DNA of 64,000 nt from Flavobacteriales bacterium (GTDB lineage Bacteria > Bacteroidota > Bacteroidia > Flavobacteriales_F > PHOS-HE28). The stretch lies in NCBI GenBank assembly GCA_016703105.1, contig JADJCS010000018.1, positions 1 to 64,000 on the forward strand, in the 5' to 3' direction. The notes under the pieces were generated by a model. That model ran no database searches and was not told the origin of the DNA. It was given only the letters and a program-made list of their open reading frames with translations. The position numbers were made by a program, and so were the translations under genes. This document shows positions 32,251 to 40,196 of this stretch, piece after piece (position 1 is the first letter of the stretch; the number at the start of each line of letters is the position of its first letter).

Positions 32251-32607
32251 CTACTTCGGCTCCCACAACTCCACCTTGTTCCCTTCCGGATCATACACCC
32301 ACGCGAAGCGGCCGTAGTCCTCATCCTGGCGCTTGGGGTCGATGCGCACGCCGTCGGCCTCGAGCTTCTTCAGCAGGCCATCGATGTCCTGCACGCGCAG
32401 GTTCAGCATGAACTGCTGCTTGTCGTTGCCGAAGTAGTCGGTGTCGCGCTTGAACGGTGAGAACACCGTGGGACCGGCATCCTGTTGCCAGATCCAGCCG
32501 TTCTCCTCGTTGTTGATGCCAAAGTGCTGGTTGTACCAGCGCGCGAGGGCCTTGTGGTCGTCCGAGCGGAAGAAGAGTCCGCCGATGCCGGTGACGTGTC
32601 GGGACAT
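32251..32607 (-). CDS. VOC-family (glyoxalase/bleomycin-resistance-like) protein
   Basis: Protein of 118 aa. Typical vicinal-oxygen-chelate pattern: GIGGLFFRSDDHKALARWYN at the start, LNLRVQDIDGLLKKLEADGV in the middle and AWVYDPEGNKVELWEPK at the end, where the conserved glutamate of the metal site appears (VELWE). Members are lyases, dioxygenases or binding proteins; substrate unknown. Separated by about 15 bp from the small gene downstream. Confidence 0.88.
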   Translation of the reverse strand: MSRHVTGIGGLFFRSDDHKALARWYNQHFGINNEENGWIWQQDAGPTVFSPFKRDTDYFGNDKQQFMLNLRVQDIDGLLKKLEADGVRIDPKRQDEDYGRFAWVYDPEGNKVELWEPK

Positions 32608-32641
32608 GAGGTGGGGATGGTAGTGCCAAGGTAGACGATGC

Positions 32642-33061
32642 TTACAAGCCGATCGAAGTGGCTTTCCGTGTCGTCTTCTTCTTCACCGGCCGCTCCATCT
32701 TCTCGATGCTGCCGTAGTTCTCGCCCATCATGCGGCCCCACTTGGCTATCTCCTCCAGCAGAGGCAGCAGTGTCTTGCCGTGCGGTGTGAGGGCGTACTC
32801 CACACGCGGTGGCACTTCGGGGTAGATGGTGCGGCTCACGAAGCCGTCCTTCTCCAGTTGGCGCAATTGCAGCGAGAGCATCTTCTCGGTGATGCCCGGG
32901 ATCTGCCTGCGCAGCTCAGAGAAGCGTTTCTTGTCCTTGCGCAGGTACCACAGCACGATGGTCTTCCACTTGCCGCCCACCATCTCCATGGTGACGTCCA
33001 GCGCGCAGTGGTACACCCGGCCGTTCATGTGGATCCGGTACTCGTCGCCGTCGATGATCAT
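32642..33061 (-). CDS. HxlR-family transcriptional regulator
   Basis: Protein of 139 aa from ATG 33061. Residues about 18-105 form the HxlR winged helix: CALDVTMEMVGGKWKTIVLW, FSELRRQIPGITEKMLSLQL, LEKDGFVSRTIYPEVPPRVE and YALTPHGKTLLPLL. A single cysteine near the N-terminus (residue 18) precedes the helix, as in redox-sensing members such as YodB. The C-terminus is basic (KKKTTRKATS). Divergent from an NADP-binding reductase gene with a dyad between them (33145-33159), so it probably controls that gene and itself (inference). Confidence 0.9.
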   Translation of the reverse strand: MIIDGDEYRIHMNGRVYHCALDVTMEMVGGKWKTIVLWYLRKDKKRFSELRRQIPGITEKMLSLQLRQLEKDGFVSRTIYPEVPPRVEYALTPHGKTLLPLLEEIAKWGRMMGENYGSIEKMERPVKKKTTRKATSIGL

Positions 33062-33144
33062 GGTGTTGAAAACTCGTGTCGTGCCTGGATCCCTTCCTGC
33101 GCGCCGAAGCGGGTGCCAGCGGTATGCACTATCGTTCGTGACAG

Positions 33145-33159
33145 TACTTGTGGAAAGTA
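33145..33159. promoter_or_regulatory. candidate HxlR operator between divergent genes
   Basis: TACTT GTGGA AAGTA: perfect 5-bp arms, extended by one weak pair each side. The arms resemble the TACTT/AAGTA half sites described for HxlR/YodB-type regulators. It lies 55-70 bases before the reductase start. Confidence 0.5.
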
Positions 33160-33213
33160 TACAGGCCCGCCATGTTTGCAGCGGCTGGCGAAACGAAACC
33201 AACACGTGCAACC

Positions 33214-33912
33214 ATGAAGATCGGAGTTTTCGGAACGGGGGTGGTCGGACAGGTCATCGCCGAGAAACTGGACAGCCTGGGCCACGAAGTGATGCTGGGC
33301 ACGCGCGAGGCGAAGCAGAGCCTGGCGCGCGAGGGCAAGGACAGCTACGGTCGCCCACCGCTGAAGGAGTGGATGGGCGCACACGGCAAGGTGAAGCTCG
33401 GCACCTTCGCGGAGGCTGCGGCCCACGGGCAATTGCTCGTGAACGCCACCAGCGGCTTCGGCGCCATGGAGGCCCTGCAACTGGCCGGCGAGGCGAACCT
33501 CAACGGCAAGACGATGCTCGATATCTCCAACCCGCTTGATTTCTCAAAGGGCTTCCCACCCAGCCTTTCTGTTTGCAATACGGATTCGCTCGGCGAACAA
33601 TTGCAACGCGCATTCCCGCAGTTGAACGTGGTGAAGGGCCTCAACACGCTCACCAGCTTCCTGATGGTGGCGCCGCGCAACCTGCCGGAAGAGCACCACA
33701 TCTTCCTTTGCGGCAACGATGCCGGCGCGAAGGCCGAGGTACGCAAGCTGCTCTCCTCCTTCGGCTGGGCCGACAACGAGATGATCGACCTGGGCGACAT
33801 CACCAACGCGCGCGGCACGGAGCAGCTGCTTCCGATCTGGGTGCGGCTCTATGGCGCCTTCCAGAACCCCATGTTCAACTTCAAGATCGTGATGGCCCCG
33901 AAGCCCGCTTGA
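33214..33912 (+). CDS. NADP-binding reductase of the F420-dependent NADP reductase/DUF-like family
   Basis: Protein of 232 aa from ATG 33214. The N-terminus KIGVFGTGVVGQVIAEKLDS is a dinucleotide-binding GxGxxG motif, followed by GHEVMLGTREAKQ, where Thr/Arg after the second strand suggests NADP. VNATSGFGAMEAL and LDISNPLDFSKGFPPSLSV are typical of the NPD/F420 oxidoreductase-like family widespread in bacteria lacking F420. Divergent HxlR regulator nearby. Reaction unknown; possible role in quinone or electrophile response (inference from HxlR pairing). Confidence 0.85.
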   Translation: MKIGVFGTGVVGQVIAEKLDSLGHEVMLGTREAKQSLAREGKDSYGRPPLKEWMGAHGKVKLGTFAEAAAHGQLLVNATSGFGAMEALQLAGEANLNGKTMLDISNPLDFSKGFPPSLSVCNTDSLGEQLQRAFPQLNVVKGLNTLTSFLMVAPRNLPEEHHIFLCGNDAGAKAEVRKLLSSFGWADNEMIDLGDITNARGTEQLLPIWVRLYGAFQNPMFNFKIVMAPKPA

Positions 33913-33985
33913 TGCTTCGGTAGCACAAGTGGGTGCTTGTCGTTCACACCGCCGATCCATTGAGGCTATGAGCGGAGGCAGGGCG

Positions 33986-33993
33986 TAGCTTTG
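33986..33993 (+). promoter_or_regulatory. -7 type promoter box for the short ALDH-like gene
   Basis: TAGCTTTG matches TAnnTTTG exactly, 21 bases before ATG 34015. A TTG lies 23 bases upstream (33960-33962), slightly far for a -33 element. Confidence 0.5.
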
Positions 33994-34014
33994 GCTACGC
34001 AAGCCATCAGGCTC

Positions 34015-34977
34015 ATGAGCAAGACCCTCACCAAGTCCTCGACCATAAAGGCCGACCTCAACGGCCACGCCTCCAACGGCACATCGAAGAAGAGCGAACG
34101 CCTTCCGGTGATGAAGACCTACAAGATCTTCATCAACGGCAAGTTCCCGCGCACTGAGAGCGGGCGTTACTACCAGCCGAAGGGCGCAGATGGCAAACCC
34201 CTCGCGAACATCTGCCGCAGCAGCCGCAAGGATGTGCGCGATGCGGTGATCGCGGCGCGCGGTGCCGTGAATGGTTGGGCCGGTCGCAGTGCCTTCAATC
34301 GCAGCCAGATCCTCTACCGCATCGGTGAGATGTTGGAAGGACGTCGTACGCAATTCGTACACGAGATCATGCTGCATGGCGGCACACGTGAACACGCCGA
34401 GGCCCGCGTCTCAGCGGCGATCGATCGCTGGCTCTACTATGCGGGTTGGTGCGACAAGTACCAAGCGGTCTTCAGCAGCGTGAACCCCACCAACAGTTCG
34501 CACTTCAACTTCAGCGTGTACGAACCCACAGGCGTGGTGGGCGTGATGGCGCCCGAAGGCAGTGCGCTACTCGGACTGGTCAGCATGATCGCACCTGTGA
34601 TCGCGGGCGGCAACACGTGCATCGTGGTGGCCAGCGAAAGCATGCCGCTGCCCGCCGTGACCTTCACCGAGGTGCTCGCCACCAGCGATCTCCCCGGTGG
34701 CGTGGTGAACCTGCTTACCGGCTACCGTAGCGAACTCCTTAAGCCGCTCGTGACCCACATGGATATCAACGCCATCGTCGTGGACAGCGCCACCAAGGAG
34801 GAGCGCACCATGCTCGAGCAGGAAGCCACCTGCAACCTCAAGCGCGTGGTCTATCCCAAGATCTCCGACTGGCACAAGGAGGAAGGCCAGAGCCCGTACT
34901 TCATCCTCGACACACAGGAGGTGAAGACCACCTGGCACCCGATCGAGAAGGGGCAGGGTGGGGGTGGGGGGTATTGA
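34015..34977 (+). CDS. aldehyde dehydrogenase-like protein lacking the catalytic half
   Basis: Protein of 320 aa from ATG 34015, versus about 480 for full ALDHs. It has an ALDH N-terminal domain (KTYKIFINGKFPRTESGRYY, SRKDVRDAVIAARGAVNGWA, then YEPTGVVGVMAPEGSALLGL, PVIAGGNTCIVVASESMPLP and LPGGVVNLLTGYRSELLKPL). After that it is cut short: the region with the catalytic Glu and Cys is absent, and the end is ALDH-unlike with a Gly run (GQGGGGGY). Short ALDH-like proteins accompany a full ALDH in some Bacteroidota deoC clusters and may be structural partners (recalled, not checked). The C-terminal Gly run may be an altered end. Confidence 0.85.
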   Translation: MSKTLTKSSTIKADLNGHASNGTSKKSERLPVMKTYKIFINGKFPRTESGRYYQPKGADGKPLANICRSSRKDVRDAVIAARGAVNGWAGRSAFNRSQILYRIGEMLEGRRTQFVHEIMLHGGTREHAEARVSAAIDRWLYYAGWCDKYQAVFSSVNPTNSSHFNFSVYEPTGVVGVMAPEGSALLGLVSMIAPVIAGGNTCIVVASESMPLPAVTFTEVLATSDLPGGVVNLLTGYRSELLKPLVTHMDINAIVVDSATKEERTMLEQEATCNLKRVVYPKISDWHKEEGQSPYFILDTQEVKTTWHPIEKGQGGGGGY

Positions 34978-34989
34978 TTCCTTGTCCGC

Positions 34990-35505
34990 ATGTCGAACAC
35001 GGACATGACCAAGTTGTTTCTCACGACAGCCTATTGCGCTGCCCAGTTGGTTTCGGTCGCGCAGTCCGTTGCTTCCATTGAAAGGGAGCTGATCGATCGC
35101 TCGAACGAGTTGATGCGTGCGGTGGAACGGCAAGACCGGGCTGCATTGGAACTTCTTGTCGCGGATGAGTTCTTGCTTGAGGTGCCTGGTGATACCGCGT
35201 TCACTTCGCGTGCGGAATGGATCGGCAACGCCGTGAATTTGAAGTGGGAGGGATTCAAATTCCACAACGTCAAGGTCCGCTCCTTTGGCGAGGTCGCTGT
35301 AGTCAGTTCAGCGCTCGACTTCAAGGTGACGACCGGCATTGGGATACCGATCAGTTCGGATGTGCAGGTCACGGATGTCTGGGTCCGCCGCGATGGTCAG
35401 TGGCTGATCGCTGTTCGCCAATTGGGTGAGGATTCCTCTCCGGTACCGTGCGGATGGTCATGGGTTTTCTTGCAGCGTTTGTCCTGTGGTTCTTCGTCAG
35501 GCTGA
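34990..35505 (+). CDS. SnoaL/NTF2-like (DUF4440) domain protein
   Basis: Protein of 171 aa, just 13 bp after the ALDH-like gene. The core reads ELIDRSNELMRAVERQDRAA, LLVADEFLLEVPGDTAF, VKVRSFGEVAVVSSALDFKV and VTDVWVRRDGQWLIAVRQL, the usual helix-helix-sheet order of the NTF2-like fold. A weak N-terminal hydrophobic stretch (LFLTTAYCAAQLVSVAQS) may be a signal peptide. The last 30 codons after VRQL are Cys/Ser-rich and overlap another small open frame, so the natural end may be near 35420 with a frame error. Confidence 0.7.
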   Translation: MSNTDMTKLFLTTAYCAAQLVSVAQSVASIERELIDRSNELMRAVERQDRAALELLVADEFLLEVPGDTAFTSRAEWIGNAVNLKWEGFKFHNVKVRSFGEVAVVSSALDFKVTTGIGIPISSDVQVTDVWVRRDGQWLIAVRQLGEDSSPVPCGWSWVFLQRLSCGSSSG

Positions 35506-35561
35506 TCGTGAGGATAAGGAGAAGGGCCAAGGCAAGGAAGGCGCCGGTCGTCCAAGCGTGA
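35454..35561 (+). CDS. possible small membrane protein (35 aa)
   Basis: ATG 35454 gives MVMGFLAAFVLWFFVRLIVR followed by a very basic tail (RRRAKARK) and TGA 35561. A hydrophobic helix followed by a positive segment is typical of short membrane proteins. It overlaps the doubtful C-terminal end of the preceding ORF in another frame, so the two are alternatives or the result of an indel. The region 35562-35704 shows nothing recognised. Confidence 0.4.
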   Translation: MVMGFLAAFVLWFFVRLIVRIRRRAKARKAPVVQA

Positions 35562-35704
35562 TGGTCCCACGGGATCCTTGACTACCGCAGCGCCGCGATC
35601 TCGGTGCATCGCTGCCAGATCGGATGGTGCCAAGCGTACTTCCGCACTGCTTCCCCTAACGGACTTTGTTCATCCGAAACCTGCCTTTTGCGGCAGTTCT
35701 TTAC

Positions 35705-35731
35705 ATTCAACCAACAGGTTGAATATATTCG
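35705..35731 (+). promoter_or_regulatory. operator dyad and -7 box of the arsR-type regulator gene
   Basis: ATTCAACC (35705-35712) and GGTTGAAT (35717-35724) form a perfect 8-bp inverted repeat with a 4-base spacer, immediately followed by TATATTCG (35724-35731), a TAnnTTcG -7 box. The start codon is at 35738. An ArsR-family dimer bound here would block the promoter, so autoregulation is likely. Confidence 0.65.
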
Positions 35732-35737
35732 TCCCCG

Positions 35738-36073
35738 ATGCCCACTCCACAGACCCTCGATCGCACGCTCACGGCACTGGCCGATCCCACGCGTCGCGCG
35801 ATCCTGCAACGCTTGTCTTCCGGTGAAGCGCGCGTGACGGATGTGGCGCAACCCTTCAACATGTCGCTCAATGCGGTGAGCAAGCATATCCTCGTGCTGG
35901 AGCGAGCCAAGCTTGTGAAGCGCCGTAAAGTGGGGCGCGACCACTACCTCAGCTACCGGCCCGAGCCGCTGGATGCAGCAGCGAAATGGATCGCGGAGAC
36001 GCGCACGTTCTGGGCTTCACGCCTCGATGCTTTGGAGCAACTGCTGCGCGACGAGGACGCAGCCAACCGCTGA
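35738..36073 (+). CDS. ArsR-family HTH transcriptional regulator
   Basis: Protein of 111 aa with the classical winged helix: LTALADPTRRAILQRLSSGE, VTDVAQPFNMSLNAVSKHIL (recognition helix), LERAKLVKRRKVGRDHYLSY (wing). No metal-binding Cys motif (CxC) is seen, so it is of the non-metal class commonly paired with SRPBCC/AHSA1 proteins. The gene next to it is such a protein. Upstream, a perfect dyad overlaps the promoter. Confidence 0.93.
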   Translation: MPTPQTLDRTLTALADPTRRAILQRLSSGEARVTDVAQPFNMSLNAVSKHILVLERAKLVKRRKVGRDHYLSYRPEPLDAAAKWIAETRTFWASRLDALEQLLRDEDAANR

Positions 36074-36099
36074 ATACAACGGACCAACACCACCACAAC

Positions 36100-36633
36100 A
36101 TGGACAAGTACGGAACCATCATCGCGCCGAACACGATCCGCTTCGAGCGCTTGTTACCCGGCCCCATCGAACGCGTATGGGCCTACCTCACCGAATCGGA
36201 AAAACGCGCCAAGTGGCTCGCCAGTGGCCCCATGGCCCTGCACACCGGCGGCGAAGTGGAGCTCTTCTGGCTACACACCAATATGGATACGACCAAGCCG
36301 GATGATCCCCCGGAGAAGTACAAGAACGGCCATCGCATGAAGGCGAGGATCACCCGCTGCGAACCGCCGCATGTCCTGGGCTATACTTGGGGCGCTCGCG
36401 AAGACGCGCTTTCAGAGGTGGTCTTCGAACTGAGCGTGAAGGGCAACGATGTGCTGCTGGTGCTCACACACCACCGCCTGCCCGACCAGAACGACCTGCT
36501 TGGTGTGAGCGGCGGTTGGCACGCGCACCTGGATACCCTTGTGGAGCATTTGAACGGACGAACCGCGCCCGCCTTCTGGGACAGGCACGCCGTATTGAAC
36601 GCGGAGTACAAGCAACGGCAGGGCACCACTTGA
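36100..36633 (+). CDS. SRPBCC-family (AHSA1/START-like) protein
   Basis: Protein of 177 aa from ATG 36100. IRFERLLPGPIERVWAYLTE at the N-terminus, then KWLASGPMALHTGGEVELFW, ITRCEPPHVLGYTWGA and EVVFELSVKGNDVLLVLTHH follow the AHSA1 helix-grip fold with a hydrophobic cavity. Lies 27 bp after the ArsR-type gene and is co-transcribed with it. These proteins are probably ligand-binding partners of the ArsR switch; ligand unknown. Confidence 0.9.
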   Translation: MDKYGTIIAPNTIRFERLLPGPIERVWAYLTESEKRAKWLASGPMALHTGGEVELFWLHTNMDTTKPDDPPEKYKNGHRMKARITRCEPPHVLGYTWGAREDALSEVVFELSVKGNDVLLVLTHHRLPDQNDLLGVSGGWHAHLDTLVEHLNGRTAPAFWDRHAVLNAEYKQRQGTT

Positions 36634-37503
36634 TCACAACTCCCCGAACTTCACTAGTTCGAACTCCACCGTACAGTCGAACAGGTGCCGTAGAACGCCC
36701 ATGTGCCCAGCGCCGAAGAGCACGAGCAGGCGGTCGGCCGGTGCCAGTGGTAGCTCCTGGACGTTGCGGAAGATGCGCAGGTTGCGGCTGTACCAGTGCA
36801 TGGCCAACCCATCCGCACCGCGGTATTTGCCCAGCGTGAAGTCGCCAGCGAGATAGGCGCCATAGTCGCGGTCCTGCATCTTTTCGGCATTGTGGTACTT
36901 GAAGGACTCGAGCAGGGTGTGGTCCGTGTGGTAGTCGTCGGAGAAGGTGTAGAACGACTTGTAACGCTTACTCACCGGATCATCGCTGGTGAAGTCCCAA
37001 TCGGTATAGATGCTGTCGAGGATCGGACGCCACAAGAGGGAGTCCGGTCCATCGTATAGGTCGCCCACCAACGTCGGTGCGTCCACGCCGTAGATAGTGT
37101 CCAGGCCAAAGCGTTCCATCACCCGGAAGCCGATCTGGTCCATCTCGTCGGCGCGTGCGAGCGTGTCGGTCCTTTGGTAAGTCCGATACCGTTCCATGAG
37201 GTAGCCGGTGTTGGGCGCTGATTCAACGGCGATGGCGGTCGGCTTGAATCGCGCGATGTAGTCCACCAATTCCTCCATTTCCTTCTGGCGGGCGGGATCC
37301 TTGACGTTCACGCGCTTGTCCTTGTCCGTCACATGCGCGTCCAGATCATAGTATTCGAAGTGGAAGGTGCCTACGAGGAGCACCTTCGGCCGTGGCCTGT
37401 CCCCGATGAGGATACTGTCCGGGTCAGGCAGGTGTTGGCCCAGGGCGAACAGCGCGTGCGCCGTGGCGAACAGAAGGAGCGCGGAACGGAGCACGACCAA
37501 CAT
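36634..37503 (-). CDS. exported DUF5694 domain protein
   Basis: Protein of 289 aa from ATG 37503. Signal peptide MLVVLRSALLLFATAHALFA, then PKVLLVGTFHFEYYDLDAHV, VDYIARFKPTAIAVESAP, MDQIGFRVMERFGLDTIYGV and LAPADRLLVLFGAGHMGVLR, the DUF5694 pattern, related to TraB/Tiki-like proteins with conserved GTFHF, E and GAGH residues. It probably acts in the periplasm; activity unproven. Its 3' end meets the SRPBCC gene tail-to-tail, with neighbouring stops. Confidence 0.85.
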   Translation of the reverse strand: MLVVLRSALLLFATAHALFALGQHLPDPDSILIGDRPRPKVLLVGTFHFEYYDLDAHVTDKDKRVNVKDPARQKEMEELVDYIARFKPTAIAVESAPNTGYLMERYRTYQRTDTLARADEMDQIGFRVMERFGLDTIYGVDAPTLVGDLYDGPDSLLWRPILDSIYTDWDFTSDDPVSKRYKSFYTFSDDYHTDHTLLESFKYHNAEKMQDRDYGAYLAGDFTLGKYRGADGLAMHWYSRNLRIFRNVQELPLAPADRLLVLFGAGHMGVLRHLFDCTVEFELVKFGEL

Positions 37504-37516
37504 TCGTGGCTCGCGA

Positions 37517-38545
37517 TCAATGTACCAGCAAGCGTGCGGGAAGAACACCTTCCGCGCGCAGGAGGTAGGTGCCTGCGGAGAGATCGGAAATGTCCACGAG
37601 GTTCGAGCCGGGTGCCAGGGAGAGCGGCCGCAACACGCGTCCTGAAGCATCGAGCAACTCGGCGCCGATGTTCTCGTTCAGCGCGTTGCGCACGACGACC
37701 GTAGCGTTCGCCGGTAGCGGGTAGGCGGAGAGGGCCTCCAGCGCTTCGGTCTCGAAGATCGCCGTGCTGGCATCGAAGGCATAGATGTATACCGTCTGGT
37801 ACGCGTTGATATTGTTCCCCTGGCGGTTGGCGACGAGGTAGAGGAATTCGCCGTCGTAGACCATGCCTTGCGGCCGCTGGTCATTGTCGATCGGGGTGTC
37901 GGGGAGTTCGATCCAGCCCAGGTCCTGCTCGGTGGTGAGGTTGTAGGCGTAGATCCGCTCCTGATCGCCGTTCAGATTGTCAGTGACATAGAAGAGCGTG
38001 TCTCCTTTAAGCGCGATACCGTAGGGCTGCTCGCCATGCATTGGCACCGTGTCGATGGCGGTCGCATCGCCTGGGACCCATTTGTAGGCATAGGCATAGG
38101 GATCGTTGGGGAAGTCCGGGTAGTACATGGTGTACCATACGGCGCTGCCATCCGCGCAGAGGTCGCCGATGCCGGAAGAGGGCCCGCCGATCACGTCCGG
38201 GAAGGTCCATGTGTTGATCGTATTTCCCGCATTGTCGACCTCGTACAGATGTGCGCCGTTGGTGGTGAAGTCCTCTGCGATGAGGAAAGAGCCGGGCTTG
38301 CGGATCAGACCATGGTTGAAATCAAGGCCGGTCACCAGTTCGCTCAAGATCGTTCCGTTGTGGTCGCTGAAGCGGATGTTCCCGGTGAAGTCGCTGCCTA
38401 GGAAGATGGTGTCGGCGGTAACGTGGATACCCCAGACGCCTGTGCCCTGACCGGGATAGGGAATGCTGTCGACAAGGACCTGGCCGGCACATGGGATCGC
38501 GACAAGCGGTGCGAAAAGGAGAGCAGCGAACTGTTTCATTGACAT
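37517..38545 (-). CDS. secreted beta-propeller-like protein with T9SS tail
   Basis: Protein of 342 aa. Signal peptide (QFAALLFAPLVAIPCAGQ). The body has several repeats like TADTIFLGSDFTGNIRFSD and ALKGDTLFYVTDNLNGDQER of the NHL/SMP-30-type propeller kind. The end AYPLPANATVVVRNALNENI to STYLLRAEGVLPARLLVH-like sequence (VDISDLSAGTYLLR) is a T9SS type A sorting tail. Secreted protein of unknown role. It lies 13 bp before the DUF5694 gene and may be co-transcribed with it. Confidence 0.83.
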   Translation of the reverse strand: MSMKQFAALLFAPLVAIPCAGQVLVDSIPYPGQGTGVWGIHVTADTIFLGSDFTGNIRFSDHNGTILSELVTGLDFNHGLIRKPGSFLIAEDFTTNGAHLYEVDNAGNTINTWTFPDVIGGPSSGIGDLCADGSAVWYTMYYPDFPNDPYAYAYKWVPGDATAIDTVPMHGEQPYGIALKGDTLFYVTDNLNGDQERIYAYNLTTEQDLGWIELPDTPIDNDQRPQGMVYDGEFLYLVANRQGNNINAYQTVYIYAFDASTAIFETEALEALSAYPLPANATVVVRNALNENIGAELLDASGRVLRPLSLAPGSNLVDISDLSAGTYLLRAEGVLPARLLVH

Positions 38546-38673
38546 GCGTTTGGAACTGGTGACGAAGGTAAACCGGCCTTCTCGGCAACCGTGAGCGGGC
38601 CTTGTTGAAGATCTGTAGAAGCAATACTTGGATCGGGTTGCTACCTTGCCCGTCCAACCAACCGATACGACCC

Positions 38674-38829
38674 ATGGCAGCAGCAGTTGAAGCCTATTGC
38701 GTGAAGTGCAAAGCGAAGCGCGACATGAAGGATCCCAAAGAGAACATCATGGCCAATGGCCGCAAAGCGATGAAGGGCACATGCCCCACTTGCGGCACGG
38801 GCATGTTCAAGATCATGGGCAAGGCCTGA
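38674..38829 (+). CDS. DUF5679 domain zinc-ribbon protein (51 aa)
   Basis: AVEAYCVKCKAKRDMKDPK at the start and GTCPTCGTGMFKIMG at the end contain two CxxC pairs that form a zinc ribbon. The central MANGRKAMKGTCP and start pattern fit DUF5679, a small conserved bacterial protein family of unknown role. The gene ends with a strong intrinsic terminator (38853-38882). Its upstream TACCTTG at 38642 may be a -7 box. Confidence 0.85.
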   Translation: MAAAVEAYCVKCKAKRDMKDPKENIMANGRKAMKGTCPTCGTGMFKIMGKA

Positions 38830-38852
38830 GCGGATCCACACCCACAAGCATG

Positions 38853-38882
38853 GACCCCGCTCTGCCGGGGTCTTTTGCTTTT
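38853..38882 (+). terminator. intrinsic terminator after the DUF5679 gene
   Basis: GACCCCG (38853-38859), 6-base loop, CGGGGTC (38866-38872), then TTTTGCTTTTT. A 7-bp GC-rich stem followed by a T-run, 24 bases after the stop. Confidence 0.9.
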
Positions 38883-38930
38883 TCACATGCAGTGCTGACA
38901 GCGGATCGCATTTCGTGAACAAGTGTCACC

Positions 38931-39386
38931 ATGGAACTGGGCGAAGGATGGCAGGATCTCGGGTTGTTGGGTTTGTTCCTGGCCTCGTTCCTGGCGGCGA
39001 CCGTGCTGCCGTTCAGTTCGGAAGCCGTACTGCTCGCCATGTTGTTCGGTCCGTGGTCGCCCATGGCGCTATGGGTATGTGCGAGCGCCGGCAATTGGTT
39101 GGGTGGCATGAGCAGCTACGGCTTGGGTCGCCTGGCCGACTGGGAGCGGATCGCGAAATGGTCCGGCACGCCGCAGGAAAGGGTCGAGCGCATCGCCGAA
39201 CGTGTGCGGCGATGGGGACCTTGGTCGGCGTTGCTCACCTGGTTGCCGGTGATCGGTGATCCGATCGCGGTGGCGCTCGGTGTTTTCCGCGTGCCGTGGG
39301 TCCCGGTCTCCTTGCTGATGTTCGTGGGTAAGGCGGTACGCTATGCGATCGTGATACTCTCGGTGCTCGGCTTCTTCAGCCGGTAG
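38931..39386 (+). CDS. YqaA/VTT-domain inner-membrane protein
   Basis: Protein of 151 aa with the VTT/DedA-like pattern: LGLLGLFLASFLAATVLPFS near the start, SEAVLLAMLFG, GNWLGGMSSYGLGR, WGPWSALLTWLPVIGDPIAV and GVFRVPWVPVSLLMFVGKAV. Several hydrophobic segments and the GDP/GxxR motifs resemble YqaA proteins. Members of the wider VTT/DedA group are linked to lipid-carrier flipping; the exact role of this branch is unknown. The last ten bases overlap the end of the LOG gene on the opposite strand. Confidence 0.88.
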   Translation: MELGEGWQDLGLLGLFLASFLAATVLPFSSEAVLLAMLFGPWSPMALWVCASAGNWLGGMSSYGLGRLADWERIAKWSGTPQERVERIAERVRRWGPWSALLTWLPVIGDPIAVALGVFRVPWVPVSLLMFVGKAVRYAIVILSVLGFFSR

Positions 39387-40146
39387 GCGTGGTCGTCTTT
39401 TTCTCAGGTGGGGCTGGTGGCTCCAGGAACCACCATTTCGGCCGGTCCCCCCGCCGTTTCGCCGCCTGCCACATCACCACCAGCCGGTCCTGCAACAGCG
39501 TGGTCGCCTCCTCCACACTATCGGCCACGAACACGAATTCCAGTTCCTTCTGGCCCAGGGTGCCCGCAGCGACCATGTGGTCGATCTGCTCCAACATCGG
39601 TGCCCAGTATTCCCTGCCATAGAGCAGGATGGGGAAGTCCTTGACCTTTCCCGTCTGGATCAGCGTGATCGTTTCGAAGAGCTCATCCAAGGTGCCCGCA
39701 CCACCGGGCATAACCACGAAGGTCATGCTGTACTTCAGCAGCAGCACCTTGCGCACGAAGAAGCGTTCGAAGGTGAGGCTCAGGTCGAGGTAGGGGTTCG
39801 CCTCCTGTTCGTGGGGCAGCACGATGTTGCATCCGATGCTCTTCGCACCCACATCCCGTGCGCCGCGGTTGGCGGCCTCCATCAATCCCGGCCCACCACC
39901 AGTCATGATGGTGAACCCCACCCGCCCGATGCGCCGCGCCAGTTCGCGGGTCACCGCATAGTAGGGATGGTCCTCTTTGAAGCGCGCGCTGCCGAAGAAC
40001 GTGACGCAAGGCCCTACGAAGTGCAGTTTGCGAAAACCGTAGATGAACTCCCGGGCGATGCTCACCACGCTAAGGAACTCCTTCCAGCGTGGGCGCGGGC
40101 CCTCGAGGAAGCGGAGGTCGATTTGTTGCGGATCGGTCGGCGGCAT
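39376..40146 (-). CDS. LOG-family protein (TIGR00730 type, cytokinin-activating-like)
   Basis: Protein of 256 aa. A Rossmann-like core is seen with VTFFGSARFKEDHPYYAVTR, the GGGPGLMEAANRGA segment and the signature PGGAGTLDELFETITLIQTG (PGGxGTxxE), characteristic of LOG phosphoribohydrolases/nucleotide monophosphate nucleosidases. It splits AMP or cytokinin riboside monophosphates into base and ribose 5-phosphate. The N-terminal 40 residues are an extension. A minus-strand TACCTTCG at 40165-40172 is a plausible -7 box. Confidence 0.92.
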   Translation of the reverse strand: MPPTDPQQIDLRFLEGPRPRWKEFLSVVSIAREFIYGFRKLHFVGPCVTFFGSARFKEDHPYYAVTRELARRIGRVGFTIMTGGGPGLMEAANRGARDVGAKSIGCNIVLPHEQEANPYLDLSLTFERFFVRKVLLLKYSMTFVVMPGGAGTLDELFETITLIQTGKVKDFPILLYGREYWAPMLEQIDHMVAAGTLGQKELEFVFVADSVEEATTLLQDRLVVMWQAAKRRGDRPKWWFLEPPAPPEKKTTTPTG

Positions 40147-40196
40147 GCGGCTTCGGAAAGCCGCCGAAGGTAAACGTCACCAGCGGCGTGATGTGG

